Shown here piece after piece: positions 12,955 to 13,549 of a DNA stretch of 13,549 nt (its first letter is position 1; each line of letters opens with the position of its first letter). The translations under genes were made by a program, and so were the position numbers. The notes beneath the pieces are model-generated. The model was not told the origin of the DNA. It worked only from the letters and a program-made list of their open reading frames with translations, and did not search any database. Source of the DNA: JAAYYM01 sp035271065 (GTDB lineage Bacteria; Bacillota; Clostridia; Lachnospirales; Lachnospiraceae); assembly GCA_035271065.1 (NCBI GenBank), contig DATESB010000185.1, positions 1 through 13,549 of the forward strand. Direction: 5' to 3'.

Positions 12955-13549
12955 GACTGCTCCTTCAACAATTCCGAATCCGTTACAAACTGCGCCACAT
13001 AAGACGTTGCAGGATGTTCAAATATTTCCTTCGGCGTTCCTATCTGCTCGATTTGACCTTCGTGCATCACCACAATACGGTCTGACAGATATGCTGCCTC
13101 TTCCTGATCATGTGTAATATAAATAAACGTTATATCCAACTGCTGCTGTAACTTTTTAAGTTCAATCTGCATCTGCCGTCTCAGTTGCAAATCCAATGCC
13201 CCCAGAGGCTCATCCAGTAGCAGCACACGCGGCTCGTTAATAATTGCCCTTGCAATTGCAACTCTCTGTCTCTGCCCACCCGAAAGTTCCGAGGGTTTTC
13301 TCTTCTCATATCCCTCCAGCTGCACAAGTTCCAATATGCTTTTCACACGCTTTTTCACTTCAGCCTTTGGAATATTTCTTATTTTGAGACCATATCCCAC
13401 ATTTCCCTCAATTGTCATATGCGGAAACAATGCATAATTTTGAAACACTGTATTCACATTGCGAACGTTTGGCTCAAAGTCAGTAACATTCTCACCTTCT
13501 AGCCAGACCTCGCCCTCGTCTGCATCGGTAAGTCCTGCAATAATACGAA
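12951..13549 (-). CDS. potA: Spermidine/putrescine ABC transporter ATPase PotA, 5' end beyond window
   Basis: The visible 198 residues are the bulk of an ABC ATPase that powers polyamine import. It enters the window right after the Walker A helix as RIIAGLTDADEGEVWLEG, then the Q-loop TVFQNYALFPHM, the signature LSGGQRQRVAIARA, Walker B LLLDEPLGALD and the H-loop ITHDQEEAA; all catalytic elements in view are intact. The reading frame is open to the right edge, so the ATG at 13455-13457 (MNTVFQNY) is internal and not the start. The C-terminus is odd: it stops about 20 residues after the GTPKEIFEHPATSYVAQF segment, with no room for the C-terminal TOBE domain that most PotA proteins carry. The stop overlaps the potB start as ATGA, so this looks real and not a frameshift. 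Estimated full length is about 245 residues, against roughly 350-380 usual. Confidence 0.92.
   Translation of the reverse strand, partial: RIIAGLTDADEGEVWLEGENVTDFEPNVRNVNTVFQNYALFPHMTIEGNVGYGLKIRNIPKAEVKKRVKSILELVQLEGYEKRKPSELSGGQRQRVAIARAIINEPRVLLLDEPLGALDLQLRRQMQIELKKLQQQLDITFIYITHDQEEAAYLSDRIVVMHEGQIEQIGTPKEIFEHPATSYVAQFVTDSELLKEQS

Noticed and set aside
1..13549. CRISPR arrays, tRNA/rRNA genes, insertion sequences
   Set aside because: No spaced direct repeats, no tRNA/rRNA signature and no transposase frame were seen on either strand.

Overview
The window looks like a chromosomal segment of an anaerobic, low-GC Firmicute, most likely a gut Lachnospiraceae-type Clostridium. The reasons are the coding style (AGGAGG-type ribosome sites, consensus TTGACA/TATAAT promoters), an oxygen-sensitive glycyl-radical ribonucleotide reductase, HflX, and a pot-type polyamine uptake operon with lipoprotein binding protein. 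This placement is an inference from gene content; no rRNA or other taxonomic marker is present.

Left end (1-2350) is a patchwork with signs of rearrangement. The minus strand carries the start of a feoB G domain that lacks its initiation region and the first part of its P-loop. It is fused to the 3' end of a gene for an L-2-amino-thiazoline-4-carboxylate-hydrolase-like protein that has lost its C-terminus. Upstream come a small isoprenylcysteine/phospholipid-methyltransferase-like membrane protein, a six-TM-type membrane protein of unknown function, and a 67-residue CopZ-like copper chaperone with its own strong promoter. Between copZ and the next gene lies an unlisted remnant: the last ~33 codons of a MATE-like efflux pump.

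The middle (2285-3606, plus strand) is a two-gene unit with its own promoter: a protein with four N-terminal 29-residue helical repeats and a C-terminal CheX-like phosphatase domain, followed 5 bases later by a stand-alone CheY-like receiver. No kinase or other chemotaxis gene is in view. Convergent to it on the minus strand are pyrF and an HD-domain nucleotidase-like gene (probably one transcript), which together suggest a nucleotide-metabolism unit.

From 5304 to 7700 (minus) is a class III anaerobic ribonucleotide reductase (nrdD) whose C-terminus carries a fused glutaredoxin/NrdH-like CPNC domain. Its promoter is a perfect TTGACA-17-TATAAT with an extended -10. Upstream of the -35 sit two 16-bp elements exactly 32 bp apart that match the NrdR-box pattern. 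No nrdG activase lies next to it.

The right end (7920-13549, minus) reads as one polycistronic unit: potA (5' end beyond the window) - potB - potC - potD - TPR lipoprotein - hflX. Both potA/potB and potB/potC overlap by ATGA. PotA appears to stop straight after its ATPase domain, without the usual C-terminal TOBE domain. The hflX end faces the nrdD control region, where the inverted NrdR-like boxes could also fold as a terminator.
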